Shown: one piece after another, positions 29,684 to 38,383 of the stretch
How the letters are laid out: each line of letters starts with the position of its first letter
Position numbering within the stretch: position 1 is the stretch's first letter
Origin: Rugosimonospora acidiphila
GTDB taxonomy: Bacteria; Actinomycetota; Actinomycetes; Mycobacteriales; Micromonosporaceae
Assembly: GCF_039543385.1 (NCBI RefSeq)
Contig: NZ_BAABJQ010000016.1
Span: 62,001 to 126,000, forward strand
Reading direction: 5' to 3'
DNA length: 64,000 nucleotides
Notes under the pieces: generated by a model
The model's database searches: none
What the model was told of the DNA's origin: nothing
Seen by the model: only the letters and a program-made list of their open reading frames with translations
Translations under genes and position numbers: made by a program

Positions 29684-31153
29684 TCAGCCGACCGCCCCCT
29701 CCATCTGAAGCTCGATCAGGCGGTTGAGCTCCAGCGCGTACTCCATCGGAAGCTCCTTGGCGATCGGCTCGATGAACCCGCGCACGATCATCGCCATCGC
29801 CTCGTCCTCGGTCAGGCCGCGGCTCATCAGGTAGAACAGCTGGTCCTCGCTGACCTTCGAGACCGTCGCCTCGTGCCCCATCGCCACGTCGTCCTCGCGG
29901 ATGTCGACGTAGGGGTAGGTGTCGGACCGGGAGATCGTGTCCACCAGCAGCGCGTCGCACTTGACCGTCGAGCGGCTGTGGTGCGAGCCCTCCAGCACCT
30001 GGACCAGGCCGCGGTAGCTGGTGCGGCCGCCGGCGCGGGCGATCGACTTGCTGATGATGGTCGAGGAGGTGTTCGGCGCGGCGTGCACCATCTTGGCGCC
30101 CGCGTCCTGGTGCTGGCCCTCGCCGGCCATGGCCACCGACAGCACCTCGCCCTTGGCGTGCTCGCCGACCATGTAGACCGCCGGGTACTTCATGGTGACC
30201 TTGGAGCCGATGTTGCCGTCGATCCACTCCATGGTGCCGCCCTCGTGGCAGACGGCGCGCTTGGTGACCAGGTTGTACACGTTGTTCGACCAGTTCTGGA
30301 TCGTCGTGTACCGGCAGCGGGCGTTCTTCTTGACGATGATCTCGACGACCGCGCTGTGCAGCGAGTCGGAGGAGTAGATCGGAGCGGTGCAGCCCTCGAC
30401 GTAGTGCACGTAGGCGCCCTCGTCGACGATGATCAGCGTCCGCTCGAACTGGCCCATGTTCTCCGTGTTGATCCGGAAGTAGGCCTGCAGCGGGATCTCC
30501 ACATGCACACCCTTCGGCACGTAGATGAACGAGCCGCCGGACCAGACCGAGGTGTTGAGCGCGGCGAACTTGTTGTCGCCGACCGGGATCACCGTGCCGA
30601 AGTACTCCTTGAAGATGTCCTCGTACTCACGCAGGCCGGTGTCGGTGTCCACGAAGATGACGCCCTGCGCCTCCAGATCCTCCTGGATCTTGTGGTACAC
30701 GACCTCGGACTCGTACTGCGCGGCCACGCCGGCGACCAGCCGCTGCTTCTCGGCCTCCGGGATGCCCAGCCGGTCGTACGTGCTCTTGATGTCGTCCGGC
30801 AGGTCGTCCCAGCTTGCCGCCTGCTTCTCGGTGGAGCGGACGAAGTACTTGATGTTGTTGAAGTTGATGTCGGTGAGGTCGGCGCCCCAGGACGGCATCG
30901 GCTTGCGCTCGAACAGCCGCAGCCCCTTCAGGCGCAGGTCGAGCATCCAGGCCGGCTCGTTCTTCTTCCCCGAGATGTCCCGAACCACCGCCTCGTTCAG
31001 ACCACGTTGCGCGGCCGCGCCGGCCACGTCGGAGTCGGCCCAGCCGTAGCCGTACCGGCCGAGCTCCGCCAGCTGCTGCTCCTGGGTAGCCACCCCGCCA
31101 GCAGCGCCGGAAGAGGAGGCGCCGCCGTCGAGCGGCTGGTTGATCGCGGTCAT
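29684..31153 (-). CDS. sufB: SufB Fe-S scaffold protein
   Basis: A 489-aa SufB, the main scaffold of the SufBCD complex. Conserved segments are WMLDLRLKGLRLFERKPMP (about 69-87), YVPKGVHVEIPLQAYFRIN, FERTLIIVDEGAYVHYVEGC (Cys about 254), KNARCRYTTIQNWS and EATVSKVSEDQLFYLMSRG. It is unbroken: the M. tuberculosis SufB gene carries an intein (from memory), but none is present here. The ATG at 31153 overlaps the sufR stop by 4 bases, so the regulator is coupled to the operon it controls. Confidence 0.97.
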   Translation of the reverse strand: MTAINQPLDGGASSSGAAGGVATQEQQLAELGRYGYGWADSDVAGAAAQRGLNEAVVRDISGKKNEPAWMLDLRLKGLRLFERKPMPSWGADLTDINFNNIKYFVRSTEKQAASWDDLPDDIKSTYDRLGIPEAEKQRLVAGVAAQYESEVVYHKIQEDLEAQGVIFVDTDTGLREYEDIFKEYFGTVIPVGDNKFAALNTSVWSGGSFIYVPKGVHVEIPLQAYFRINTENMGQFERTLIIVDEGAYVHYVEGCTAPIYSSDSLHSAVVEIIVKKNARCRYTTIQNWSNNVYNLVTKRAVCHEGGTMEWIDGNIGSKVTMKYPAVYMVGEHAKGEVLSVAMAGEGQHQDAGAKMVHAAPNTSSTIISKSIARAGGRTSYRGLVQVLEGSHHSRSTVKCDALLVDTISRSDTYPYVDIREDDVAMGHEATVSKVSEDQLFYLMSRGLTEDEAMAMIVRGFIEPIAKELPMEYALELNRLIELQMEGAVG

Positions 31154-31896
31154 GGCATCGTCCTCACAGAGTCGTTCTTATTGATCACGGCGCGCCGCGG
31201 GTCCGGGATGTGCGTGGTGCACACTCCGTCGCCGTGTGCGATCGTTGCCAGTCGCTGTACATGCGTGCCCACGAGCTGCGATATGACCCGGGTCTCCGCC
31301 TCGCACAACTGCGGAAACTCGGCGGCGACATGCGCCACCGGGCAGTGGTGCTGGCAGAGCTGGCCGCCGGAGGCGATCGCCGTCGCCGAGGCAGCGTAGC
31401 CCTCGGCGGTGAGCACGCAGGCGAGCGCCTCCGCCCTGGCCATGGGGTCGTCGCCGGCGTCGGCCATCGCCGCGCGGCACCGCGCTTCCAGCGCGGCGAC
31501 CCGCTCCGCGGCGAACTCCCCGACCGCCTCCTCGCCGCCCTGGGCGGCGATCCAGCGCAGTGCGGCCGCGGCCAGGTCGTCGTAGGTGTGCCGGCCCTGG
31601 CGCCGCCGGGCATCGTCGGTGAGCAGGAAGGTCTTGGCCGGCCGGCCACGGCCGCGCTGGCTCTGCGCGGGCTGCTCCCGGAAGATCACGCCGCCTTCGG
31701 CGATCAGGGCGTCGAGGTGCCGGCGGATGGCCGCGGGGCTGAGCCCCAGCGCCTGGCCGAGCTCCCCGGCGGTGGCGGACCCGCGCTCCAGCAGGAGCTG
31801 GATCACCCGGTCCCGGGTGCGGCGATCGGCGCCGGCGGCCTGGCCGTCGGTGGCGCCGAGGGACGGCACGTCCCTGATCTTCGCCGCGTTTTTCAC
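31150..31896 (-). CDS. sufR: SufR, Fe-S-sensing repressor of the suf operon
   Basis: A 248-aa DeoR/ArsR-like winged-helix regulator. HTH about 24-75: RRTRDRVIQLLLERGSATA then GELGQALGLSPAAIRRHLDAL. The C-terminal half carries the cluster-binding Cys CQHHCPVAHVAAEFPQLCE (about 177-195), three Cys in C-x3-C-x13-C order, plus GDGVCTTHIP. In other bacteria SufR represses suf genes when its [4Fe-4S] cluster is intact. GTG 31896 is used; the preceding codons include the operator. It is the first gene of the operon and overlaps sufB by 4 bases. A palindrome covers its start. Confidence 0.93.
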   Translation of the reverse strand: MKNAAKIRDVPSLGATDGQAAGADRRTRDRVIQLLLERGSATAGELGQALGLSPAAIRRHLDALIAEGGVIFREQPAQSQRGRGRPAKTFLLTDDARRRQGRHTYDDLAAAALRWIAAQGGEEAVGEFAAERVAALEARCRAAMADAGDDPMARAEALACVLTAEGYAASATAIASGGQLCQHHCPVAHVAAEFPQLCEAETRVISQLVGTHVQRLATIAHGDGVCTTHIPDPRRAVINKNDSVRTMP

Positions 31897-31909
31897 AACA
31901 CCAGTGTGA
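31893..31909. promoter_or_regulatory. Palindrome over the sufR start, likely SufR operator
   Basis: TCACA and TGTGA flank a 7-base centre, and the motif includes the sufR GTG. A TTCGAA palindrome lies nearby at 31915-31920. The divergent ctaA start is at 31927, so this short region must serve both directions. Confidence 0.45.
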
Positions 31910-31926
31910 CGTATTTCGAATGAGCT

Positions 31927-32940
31927 GTGCAAACCGGCCCCCCGGTGATCCACACCACCGGGCGCCCGGGCGCGGCCGGTGATTTGGCTGCTTCTAGTCT
32001 GGACAGCGTGTTGAGGAGCCCGGTGACCCTGCGTTGGGTGGCGCTGGCGTCGCTCGTCGTCAACGTCGTGCTGGTGTTCACCGGAGGCGCCGTCCGCCTC
32101 ACCGGCTCCGGCCTGGGCTGTCCGACCTGGCCGAAATGTACGAATTCATCGTATGTCACCACCTCGGCCATGGGGTACCACGGCGTCATCGAGTTCAGTA
32201 ACCGGATCTTCGGCGTGCTGGTCGGCATCCTGGTCGTCGTCGCGGTGCTGCTGGCCCTGCTCCAGCCGGTCCGCGACCGGCGGCAGATCGGCTGGTCGGT
32301 GGCCATGCTCATGACCATCCCGGCCCAGGCCGTGGTCGGCGGCATCACCGTGCTGACCAAGCTGAACCCCTGGGTGGTGGCCTGCCACTTCCTGTTCTCA
32401 ATGGTGATCATCGTGGTCGCGTACCGGATGTGGCTGGCCACCCGGGAGCCGGGCGGGCCGGTGCGGTGGCTGATCTCGGCCCCGGTACGGGCGCTCAACT
32501 GGCTGCTGCTGGTGGTCACCGCCGTGGTACTGGCCGCCGGCACCGTGGTCACCGGCAGCGGCCCGCACGCGGGCGACGCCACGGCGCACCGCACCGGCCT
32601 GGACCCGGGCATGGTCGCGCAGCTGCACGCCGACCTGGTGATGCTGCTGATCGGGCTCTCGGTGGCCTGGTGCTTCGCGCTGTGGGCGATCGGCGCGCCC
32701 CGGCAGACCCGGCGGGCCGGGGTGGTACTGGTCGGCGTCGAGCTGGCCCAGGGCGTGATCGGCTTCGTCCAGTACTTCACCCACCTGCCGTCGCTGCTCG
32801 TGGCCGTGCACCTGATCGGCGCGTGCGCGGTCTGGCTGGCCGCCCTGCGCACGCAGTCCGCCGGCCGGGTACGCGAACCGGAGGCCGCCGCCGAGGCCGT
32901 GCCCGCGCCGACGCTTCCGGCCGCCGCGAGCGCCCGCTGA
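31927..32940 (+). CDS. ctaA: Heme A synthase
   Basis: A 337-aa CtaA/COX15 membrane protein that converts heme O to heme A for cytochrome aa3 oxidase. Eight helices are expected; visible His ligands include MGYHGVIEFSNR (about 82-93), VACHFLFSM (about 150), QLHADLVML (about 235) and AVHLIGACA (about 298). An extracytoplasmic Cys pair lies in GLGCPTWPKC (about 62-71). GTG start; it is divergent from sufR with about 30 bases between the starts, so promoters and operators must overlap. The 3' end merges with a 16-base tandem repeat. Confidence 0.93.
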   Translation: MQTGPPVIHTTGRPGAAGDLAASSLDSVLRSPVTLRWVALASLVVNVVLVFTGGAVRLTGSGLGCPTWPKCTNSSYVTTSAMGYHGVIEFSNRIFGVLVGILVVVAVLLALLQPVRDRRQIGWSVAMLMTIPAQAVVGGITVLTKLNPWVVACHFLFSMVIIVVAYRMWLATREPGGPVRWLISAPVRALNWLLLVVTAVVLAAGTVVTGSGPHAGDATAHRTGLDPGMVAQLHADLVMLLIGLSVAWCFALWAIGAPRQTRRAGVVLVGVELAQGVIGFVQYFTHLPSLLVAVHLIGACAVWLAALRTQSAGRVREPEAAAEAVPAPTLPAAASAR

Positions 32941-32993
32941 GCCAGCCGCCCGCTGAGCCAGCCGCCCGCTGAGCCAGTGCCCCGCTGAGCCAG
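32930..32993 (+). repeat. 16-bp tandem repeat that includes the ctaA stop
   Basis: Four units at 32930, 32946, 32962 and 32978, consensus CCGCCCGCTGAGCCAG. The first unit encodes the last residues and TGA of ctaA; each further copy carries another TGA in a shifted frame. Confidence 0.8.
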
Positions 32994-33001
32994 CGACGAG
33001 T

Positions 33002-33030
33002 GGGTCCCGGCGGCCAGGCCGCCGGAACCC
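33002..33030. terminator. Hairpin between convergent ctaA and ATP-grasp genes
   Basis: GGGTCCCGGCGG (33002-33013) pairs with CCGCCGGAACCC (33019-33030) with one mismatch and a 5-base loop. It lies 13 bases before the end of the ATP-grasp gene. Confidence 0.55.
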
Positions 33031-33043
33031 CGTCGGCGTCGAG

Positions 33044-34003
33044 TCAGCCGTTCGCACCGGCCAGCCGGGCCGCTATCGCCTCGGCGAACCGTCCCGCCGC
33101 ACCGGGCTCGTGCGTGAGGAACAGTGACGGCTCGGTCAGCTCCAACTCGATGAGCACCGGCGTGCCGTCCGGGTCCGGAATCAGGTCGACCCTGGCGTAG
33201 AGCAGGCCGTCCGGGCCGGCACCCAGCACCGCGGAGGCGGCCTCCAGAACCCGCGTCGCCACGGCCAGTTCGCCGTCGCTGGGCCGCCGGGGGTCGATCA
33301 GCTCGGGCCGGTACAGCCCCTCCATGCCCCGGTACGGGCCGTCGAGCATCGGGCCCTTGCGGATGGCGTGGCTGAACCGCCCGCCGAAGAACATCAGGGC
33401 CGTCTCACCGTGCCGGTCCACCGCCCCCAGGTACGGCTGGACCATCACCGTCTGGCCGGCGGCGTGCAGCCGCTCGACGTGCCGCTCGGCGAGCTCGCGC
33501 TGGCCGGGGTCGGACAGGTCGTAGCGCCCCGTCTCGTAGCTGCCGGCGCTGATCGCCGGCTTGACGACGTACTCGCCCTCGGCCCCGAGGCCGGCGACTG
33601 GCGCCGGTGAGGCGTCTCGCGCCGGTGATTCGTCGGGCGCCAGCCAGCGGGTCGGTACCACCGACACGCCCGCCTCGGCGAGCCCGGCGAGGTAGCGCTT
33701 GTCGGTGTTGCGGCGCACGACCGTGGCCGGGTTGGCCAGCCGGGGCACGGTGTCCGCCCAGGCCACGAACTCGTCCCGCCGGCCGGAGTAGTCCCACGGC
33801 GAGCGCAGCACGGCCAGGTCGAAGGCGTCCCAGTCGACGGCCGGGTCGTCCCAGACCGCGGGCACCACGGTGATGCCGCGGCGGGCCAGCGGCTCGATGA
33901 CCAGGCGGTCGTCCGGGTCGAGGTCGGGCAGGTCCGCGCAGGTAATGAAGGCGACCCGGGGAGCATCTCCCCGGGCCGCACTGGAAATGGATCTTCTATT
34001 CAC
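33044..34003 (-). CDS. ATP-grasp domain protein, RimK/glutathione-synthase-like
   Basis: A 319-aa ATP-grasp ligase-like protein. The N-terminal preATP-grasp part has VAFITCADLPDLDPDDRL and AVLRSPWDYSGRRDEFVAW (about 62-80). The ATP-binding core has VVRRNTDKRYLAGL, EYVVKPAISAGSYETGRY, VMVQPYL, and the metal-binding end ARVDLIPDPDGTPVLIELEL (about 271-290), where the E-x-E is typical. Such enzymes join a carboxylate to an amine. Related proteins are found near cycloserine and other small-molecule genes, but the substrate here is unknown. Its GTG overlaps the stop of the 108-aa gene as GTGA, implying a coupled pair. Confidence 0.82.
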   Translation of the reverse strand: MNRRSISSAARGDAPRVAFITCADLPDLDPDDRLVIEPLARRGITVVPAVWDDPAVDWDAFDLAVLRSPWDYSGRRDEFVAWADTVPRLANPATVVRRNTDKRYLAGLAEAGVSVVPTRWLAPDESPARDASPAPVAGLGAEGEYVVKPAISAGSYETGRYDLSDPGQRELAERHVERLHAAGQTVMVQPYLGAVDRHGETALMFFGGRFSHAIRKGPMLDGPYRGMEGLYRPELIDPRRPSDGELAVATRVLEAASAVLGAGPDGLLYARVDLIPDPDGTPVLIELELTEPSLFLTHEPGAAGRFAEAIAARLAGANG

Positions 34004-34326
34004 CGGGCGAGCGTACGACGCCCCATCGACCGCCAGAGGTCGTTGCTGGGCCGCATCTGCTCGATCAGCTCCCGCTCCCACTCGTTCTCCACCTCGACAC
34101 CCGCCGTCACACACGCCCTGCGGGCCACGTCGGTGCTGCTGGCGAACTGGTCATCCCAGGTGCCGTCCTCCCCCACGAGGACGATCCGGGCGCCACGCCG
34201 GCCGACGTACTCGATGACCGCCTTCGCGCCGCCGTGTCCCTCGGCGAACGACTTGATCCCGGCGATGAGATTGTCTGCCGGGGCGATCTGATCGGTAGTC
34301 AGCGTCGTATCGGAACCTTCTGCCAT
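34000..34326 (-). CDS. Conserved small hypothetical protein coupled to the ATP-grasp gene
   Basis: A 108-aa soluble protein with no recognised domain. The sequence is mixed alpha/beta: ADNLIAGIKSFAEGHGGAKA, VIEYVGRRGARIVLVGEDG, then TWDDQFASSTDVARRACVTA and a helical tail EWERELIEQM. A single Cys is at about residue 71. It overlaps the downstream ATP-grasp gene by 4 bases (GTGA), so the two are probably made together; it could be a partner or substrate of that ligase, which is only an inference. The upstream 240 bases (34327-34566) hold its promoter and no other gene that I can support. Confidence 0.7.
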   Translation of the reverse strand: MAEGSDTTLTTDQIAPADNLIAGIKSFAEGHGGAKAVIEYVGRRGARIVLVGEDGTWDDQFASSTDVARRACVTAGVEVENEWERELIEQMRPSNDLWRSMGRRTLAR

Positions 34327-34566
34327 GACCGCAGGGTAAGCAGATTCGCGAGGTCAGCGCCGTGCTACCAATCACCCGATGTGATCACGGTTACCCGCTG
34401 GTCACGTGACGGACACCTGCGTTCTGCGCCTATTTTTCCGTCATTTCCCGCGAGATCACGCGGAGAATTCCGGCATTTCGACAACCCTTGCGAATTGGCA
34501 ACAGTATGGCCACGGAATGCGGCAATAAAGCAACCAATGCGGACAGTTGCCGCTTGCCAGGGATCG

Positions 34567-35538
34567 CTACTGAATGAGCGCGTCCACCGCTACCGCGACG
34601 AACACCAGGGTCAGGTACGTCGTGGACCAGTGGAACAGCCGCATCGGCTTGACCGGCTGCCCCCGCCAGGCCCGGCGGGCCAGCCCGTGCGCCTCGAAGA
34701 CGAACAGCGCGCCGACCACGGTGGCGGTCACCCCGTACAGCGGGGTCATGCCCAGCGGCCAGACGGCGAGCGAGGTGAGCAGGGTCAGCCAGGCGAACAC
34801 CACGGTCTCCGTGCCGACCCGGCGCATCGAGGCCACCACCGGCAGCATCGGGATGCCGGCGCGCTGGTAGTCGTCGCGGAACTTGATGGCCAGCGCGTAG
34901 AAGTGCGGCATCTGCCAGAAGAACACCACGCCGAACAGCAGCCAGGCGCGCAGCGGCAGGGTGCCGGTGACCGCCGCCCAGCCGATGAGCACCGGCAGGG
35001 CGCCGCAGATCCCGCCCCAGAAGGTGCTCTGCGAGGTGCTGCGCTTGAGCCACTTGGTGTAGATCAGGTCGTAGTAGACGATCGCGGTCGCGGTCAGCGC
35101 GGTGGCCAGAACGTTGGTGAACGCGGCCATCAGCGCGATCGACACGACCCCGAGTACCAGCCCGAACACCAGCGCGTTGCGCGGCGAGACCGTGTGGGCG
35201 GGCAACGGCCGGCGCGACGTCCGCTTCATGACCTGGTCGATGTCCCGGTCGATGTAGCAGTTGAGGGCGTTGGCCGCGCCAGCGGCCAACGCGCCGCCGA
35301 CCAGCACGACCAGCGTCAGCCAGAGGGGGGACACCCGGTTCCGGGCCAGGAACATCGCCGGCACGGTGGTGATCAGCAGCAGCTCGACGATCCGCGGCTT
35401 GGTCAACGCTAGGTACGAGCCGACCACGGCACGCAGGCCCGATCGCTGAGGGGCCGCGACCAGCTCCGCTACCGGAATGGGCTGGGCCGTCAGCGGCACC
35501 GAGGCTGTGGGCGTCTCGCGCTCCGCGATCGTGGTCAT
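34567..35538 (-). CDS. ctaB: Protoheme IX farnesyltransferase (heme O synthase)
   Basis: A 323-aa membrane UbiA-family enzyme that adds farnesyl to heme b, giving heme O for CtaA. The prenyl-diphosphate motif is NCYIDRDIDQVMKRTSRRPL (about 88-107), where the N-x-x-x-D-x-x-x-D pair binds Mg. The second motif is YYDLIYTKWLKR (about 154-165). Nine helices are visible. ATG 35538 (MTTIAERETP) is used; the frame upstream has no protein-like character. It is divergent from the tkt operon and separated from it by about 700 bases of repeat-rich non-coding DNA, as in the gene order ctaB-tkt-tal known from mycobacteria. Confidence 0.95.
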   Translation of the reverse strand: MTTIAERETPTASVPLTAQPIPVAELVAAPQRSGLRAVVGSYLALTKPRIVELLLITTVPAMFLARNRVSPLWLTLVVLVGGALAAGAANALNCYIDRDIDQVMKRTSRRPLPAHTVSPRNALVFGLVLGVVSIALMAAFTNVLATALTATAIVYYDLIYTKWLKRSTSQSTFWGGICGALPVLIGWAAVTGTLPLRAWLLFGVVFFWQMPHFYALAIKFRDDYQRAGIPMLPVVASMRRVGTETVVFAWLTLLTSLAVWPLGMTPLYGVTATVVGALFVFEAHGLARRAWRGQPVKPMRLFHWSTTYLTLVFVAVAVDALIQ

Positions 35539-35781
35539 GCCACCTCTTCTAGCCTCGGTCGGCGATGTTCGGATCGGTAGACAGAGTACGCGTCCGGCCG
35601 GCGTGACCTGCAGGCGGCCGGCCGGATTGCCCCATCTGGCGTCACCAGCGGCAACCGGATGCTCACCGCCGGAATCCGGGGCGCGCCAAAGGGTTCGACC
35701 AACCTCGCGGCCGGACCGCCGGGCCGCCCGCCCGGTCACCGGTAACGGCGCGCCCGGTCGGTCGCGAAATGCCCGGCCGGG

Positions 35782-35829
35782 CGAGGGCCACGCCGGACGG
35801 GGGCCACGCCGGACGAGGGCCGTGCCGCG
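35782..35829. repeat. 16-bp tandem repeat, three copies
   Basis: Units at 35782, 35798 and 35814 with consensus CGAGGGCCACGCCGGA; the third copy is degraded. It lies 10 bases before a second array of different sequence. Confidence 0.7.
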
Positions 35830-35838
35830 CCGGGTCCT

Positions 35839-35906
35839 GGACGGACGATCAATGTGGACGGGCAGTCAATGTGGACGGGCAGTCAATGTGGACGGGCGAT
35901 CCCCTC
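35839..35906. repeat. 17-bp tandem repeat, four copies
   Basis: Units at 35839, 35856, 35873 and 35890. The second and third are identical (GGACGGGCAGTCAATGT); the first and fourth are variants. Confidence 0.8.
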
Positions 35907-36206
35907 GACGGGTCGTCACCCGCGTATCGACCGGCCATTCCGATCGGCCGACGCGGTGTGACGGATGAGACGTGCGTGGCGCCGGACACATCGCCCGAAC
36001 CCGCTTTCCGATCCACGACGATGCCCTTAAATGGCCCTTCACGGGGAAATGTGGGAAAAGGCAACCAACGGAAGATGAACTTTGCCGCGCCGACCACCGT
36101 GCCACCGGCCCGCTGCATCATTCTGGGACGGCCGGAAGCGGCCGGCGATCTCCGCCCGGGCAGCGGCGGAGGGGGAGATGGCGCGCCGCGCCTTCGCCCT
36201 GGTGGG

Positions 36207-36212
36207 TAGGGT
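36207..36212 (+). promoter_or_regulatory. Possible -10 box of the tkt operon
   Basis: TAGGGT lies 5 bases before an ATG (36218) that is in frame with tkt. The transcript would start near 36218. Either translation starts there without a leader, or a 42-base leader precedes GTG 36260. Confidence 0.4.
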
Positions 36213-36259
36213 CGGCAATGACAGCTCTAGAGCGACACTTTATTGGGGGAACGGCCGCC

Positions 36260-38371
36260 GTGACCGACAGTAAACTCGACTGGTCTGACCTCGACCGCCG
36301 CGCGGTCGACACCGTCCGGGCGCTTGCCATGGATGCCGTGGAGCAGGCCGGCAACGGCCATCCCGGCACCGCCATGAGCCTGGCCCCCGCGGCCTACCTG
36401 CTGTTCCAGAAGATCATGCGACATGATCCGACCGATCCGCAGTGGCCCGGTCGGGACCGGTTCGTGCTGTCCGCCGGGCACAGCAGCCTCACCCTGTACA
36501 TTCAGCTGTACCTGGCAGGCTACGGGCTCGCGATCGAGGATCTGAAGTCGCTGCGGCAGTGGGGGTCGCTGACCCCCGGCCACCCCGAGCACGGACACAC
36601 CGCCGGTGTGGAGACCACCACCGGCCCGCTCGGCCAGGGCCTGGGCAACGCGGTCGGGATGGCCATGGCCGCCCGCCGGGAGCACGGCCTGTTCGCCCCC
36701 GACGAGGGTCCGCGGGACAGCCCGTTCGACCACTTCGTCTACGTCATCTGCTCCGACGGTGACATCGAAGAGGGCATCAGCCACGAGGTGAGCGCGCTGG
36801 CCGCCCACCAGAAGCTGGGCAACCTGGTCGTCATCTACGACGACAACGACATCTCGATCGAAGACGACACCAACGTGGCCAAGTCCGAGGACGTGGCCGC
36901 CCGGTACGAGGCGTACGGCTTCCACGTCCAGCACGTCGACTTCCGCACCGCGGACGGGTACCACGAGGACTTCGAGGCGCTGTACAACGCCATCGTCGCC
37001 GCGAAGGCGGAGACCGACCGGCCGTCGTTCATCAACCTGCGCACCATCATCGGCTGGCCCGCGCCGAACAAGCAGAACACCGGCAAGGCGCACGGCTCCG
37101 CGCTGGGCTCCGACGAGGTGGCCGCCACCAAGACGGTCATGGGCATGGACCCGGGCAAGACCTTCCAGGTCGACGAGGACGTGCTCGCGCACACCCGCGA
37201 GGCGGTCGCCCGCGGCGCGCAGTGGCGCGAGGAGTGGCAGGGCCGGTTCGACACCTGGGCGCAGACCAACCCGGCCGGCAAGGAGCTGTTCGACCGGCTG
37301 GCGGCCCGCTCGCTCCCGGCGGGCTGGACCGACGCGCTGCCCGTGTTCCCGGCCAGCGAGAAGGGCATGGCCACCCGCAAGGCCTCCGGCGAGGTGCTGA
37401 CCGCCCTGGCGCCGGTGCTGCCGGAGCTGTGGGGCGGCTCGGCCGACCTGGCGGAGAGCAACAACACCACCATGGAGGGTGAGCCGTCGTTCCTCCCTCC
37501 GGAGCACGGGACCAAGGCGTTCCCGGGCGGCTGGTACGGGCGGACCCTGCACTTCGGCATCCGCGAGCACGGCATGGGCTCGATCCTCAACGGCATCGTG
37601 CTGCACGGAGGTACCCGCCCCTACGGCGGCACCTTCCTGGTCTTCAGCGACTACATGCGCCCGGCGGTCCGGCTGGCCGCGCTGATGAAGCTGCCGGTCG
37701 TCTACGTCTGGACGCACGACTCCATCGGCCTGGGCGAGGACGGCCCCACCCACCAGCCGATCGAGCACCTCACCGCGCTGCGCGCGATCCCGGGGCTGGA
37801 CGTGGTGCGCCCGGCCGACGCCAACGAGACCGCCTGGGCCTGGCGGATGGCGCTGGAGCACACCGACCGGCCGACCGCGTTCGCGCTGACCCGGCAGAAC
37901 CTGCCCACGCTGGACCGCACCAAGCTGGCCGGGGCCGACGGCGTGGCGCACGGCGGTTACATCCTGGCGGAGGCGGGTAACGGGCAACCAGAGGTGATCC
38001 TCATTGCCACCGGTTCGGAGGTTTCCCTGGCGCTGACGGCGCGGGACCGGCTGGAGGAGGCCGGCACCCCGACGCGGGTGGTCTCCATGCCCTGCCGGGA
38101 GTGGTTCGACGACCAGGACGCGGCGTACCGCGAGCAGGTGCTGCCGACGGGCGTCAAGGCCCGGGTGAGCGTGGAGGCCGGGATCGCGATGTCCTGGCGG
38201 GACCTGGTGGGCGATTGCGGCGAGTGCGTCTCGATCGAGCACTACGGTGCCAGCGCGCCCTACCAGGTGCTGTTCGAGCAGTTCGGATTCACGGCCGACC
38301 GGGTGGTAGCGGCGGCTCGCGCCGCGCTGTCTCGGGTCGGTTCACTCAAGGGTTCCACCACGGGTAACTGA
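36260..38371 (+). CDS. tkt: Transketolase
   Basis: A 703-aa thiamine-diphosphate enzyme that moves two-carbon units between sugar phosphates in the non-oxidative pentose phosphate pathway. Features are QAGNGHPGTAMSLAPAAYLL (about 28-47), the ThDP/Mg motif SDGDIEEGISHEVSALA (about 170-186) and LGEDGPTHQPIEHLTALRAI (about 490-509) in the pyrimidine domain. GTG 36260 has GGGGGA 10 bases upstream; the in-frame ATG 36218 would add 14 residues and sits just after a TAGGGT box. It is the first gene of the operon tkt-tal-pgi-zwf-opcA-pgl. Confidence 0.97.
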   Translation: MTDSKLDWSDLDRRAVDTVRALAMDAVEQAGNGHPGTAMSLAPAAYLLFQKIMRHDPTDPQWPGRDRFVLSAGHSSLTLYIQLYLAGYGLAIEDLKSLRQWGSLTPGHPEHGHTAGVETTTGPLGQGLGNAVGMAMAARREHGLFAPDEGPRDSPFDHFVYVICSDGDIEEGISHEVSALAAHQKLGNLVVIYDDNDISIEDDTNVAKSEDVAARYEAYGFHVQHVDFRTADGYHEDFEALYNAIVAAKAETDRPSFINLRTIIGWPAPNKQNTGKAHGSALGSDEVAATKTVMGMDPGKTFQVDEDVLAHTREAVARGAQWREEWQGRFDTWAQTNPAGKELFDRLAARSLPAGWTDALPVFPASEKGMATRKASGEVLTALAPVLPELWGGSADLAESNNTTMEGEPSFLPPEHGTKAFPGGWYGRTLHFGIREHGMGSILNGIVLHGGTRPYGGTFLVFSDYMRPAVRLAALMKLPVVYVWTHDSIGLGEDGPTHQPIEHLTALRAIPGLDVVRPADANETAWAWRMALEHTDRPTAFALTRQNLPTLDRTKLAGADGVAHGGYILAEAGNGQPEVILIATGSEVSLALTARDRLEEAGTPTRVVSMPCREWFDDQDAAYREQVLPTGVKARVSVEAGIAMSWRDLVGDCGECVSIEHYGASAPYQVLFEQFGFTADRVVAAARAALSRVGSLKGSTTGN

Positions 38372-38383
38372 GGGAGAAACACG

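Larger units (their letters stand above)
35539..36217. other. Long non-coding gap between ctaB and tkt
   Basis: This 679-base stretch has no gene that I can support: open frames in it are short, overlapping and without recognisable domains. It holds two adjacent tandem arrays (35782-35829 and 35839-35906), and the divergent promoters of ctaB and tkt. Confidence 0.6.

Noticed and set aside
29684..31153. A possible intein in SufB, as in M. tuberculosis
   Set aside because: The 489-aa product runs continuously through the conserved SufB motifs, with no extra block.
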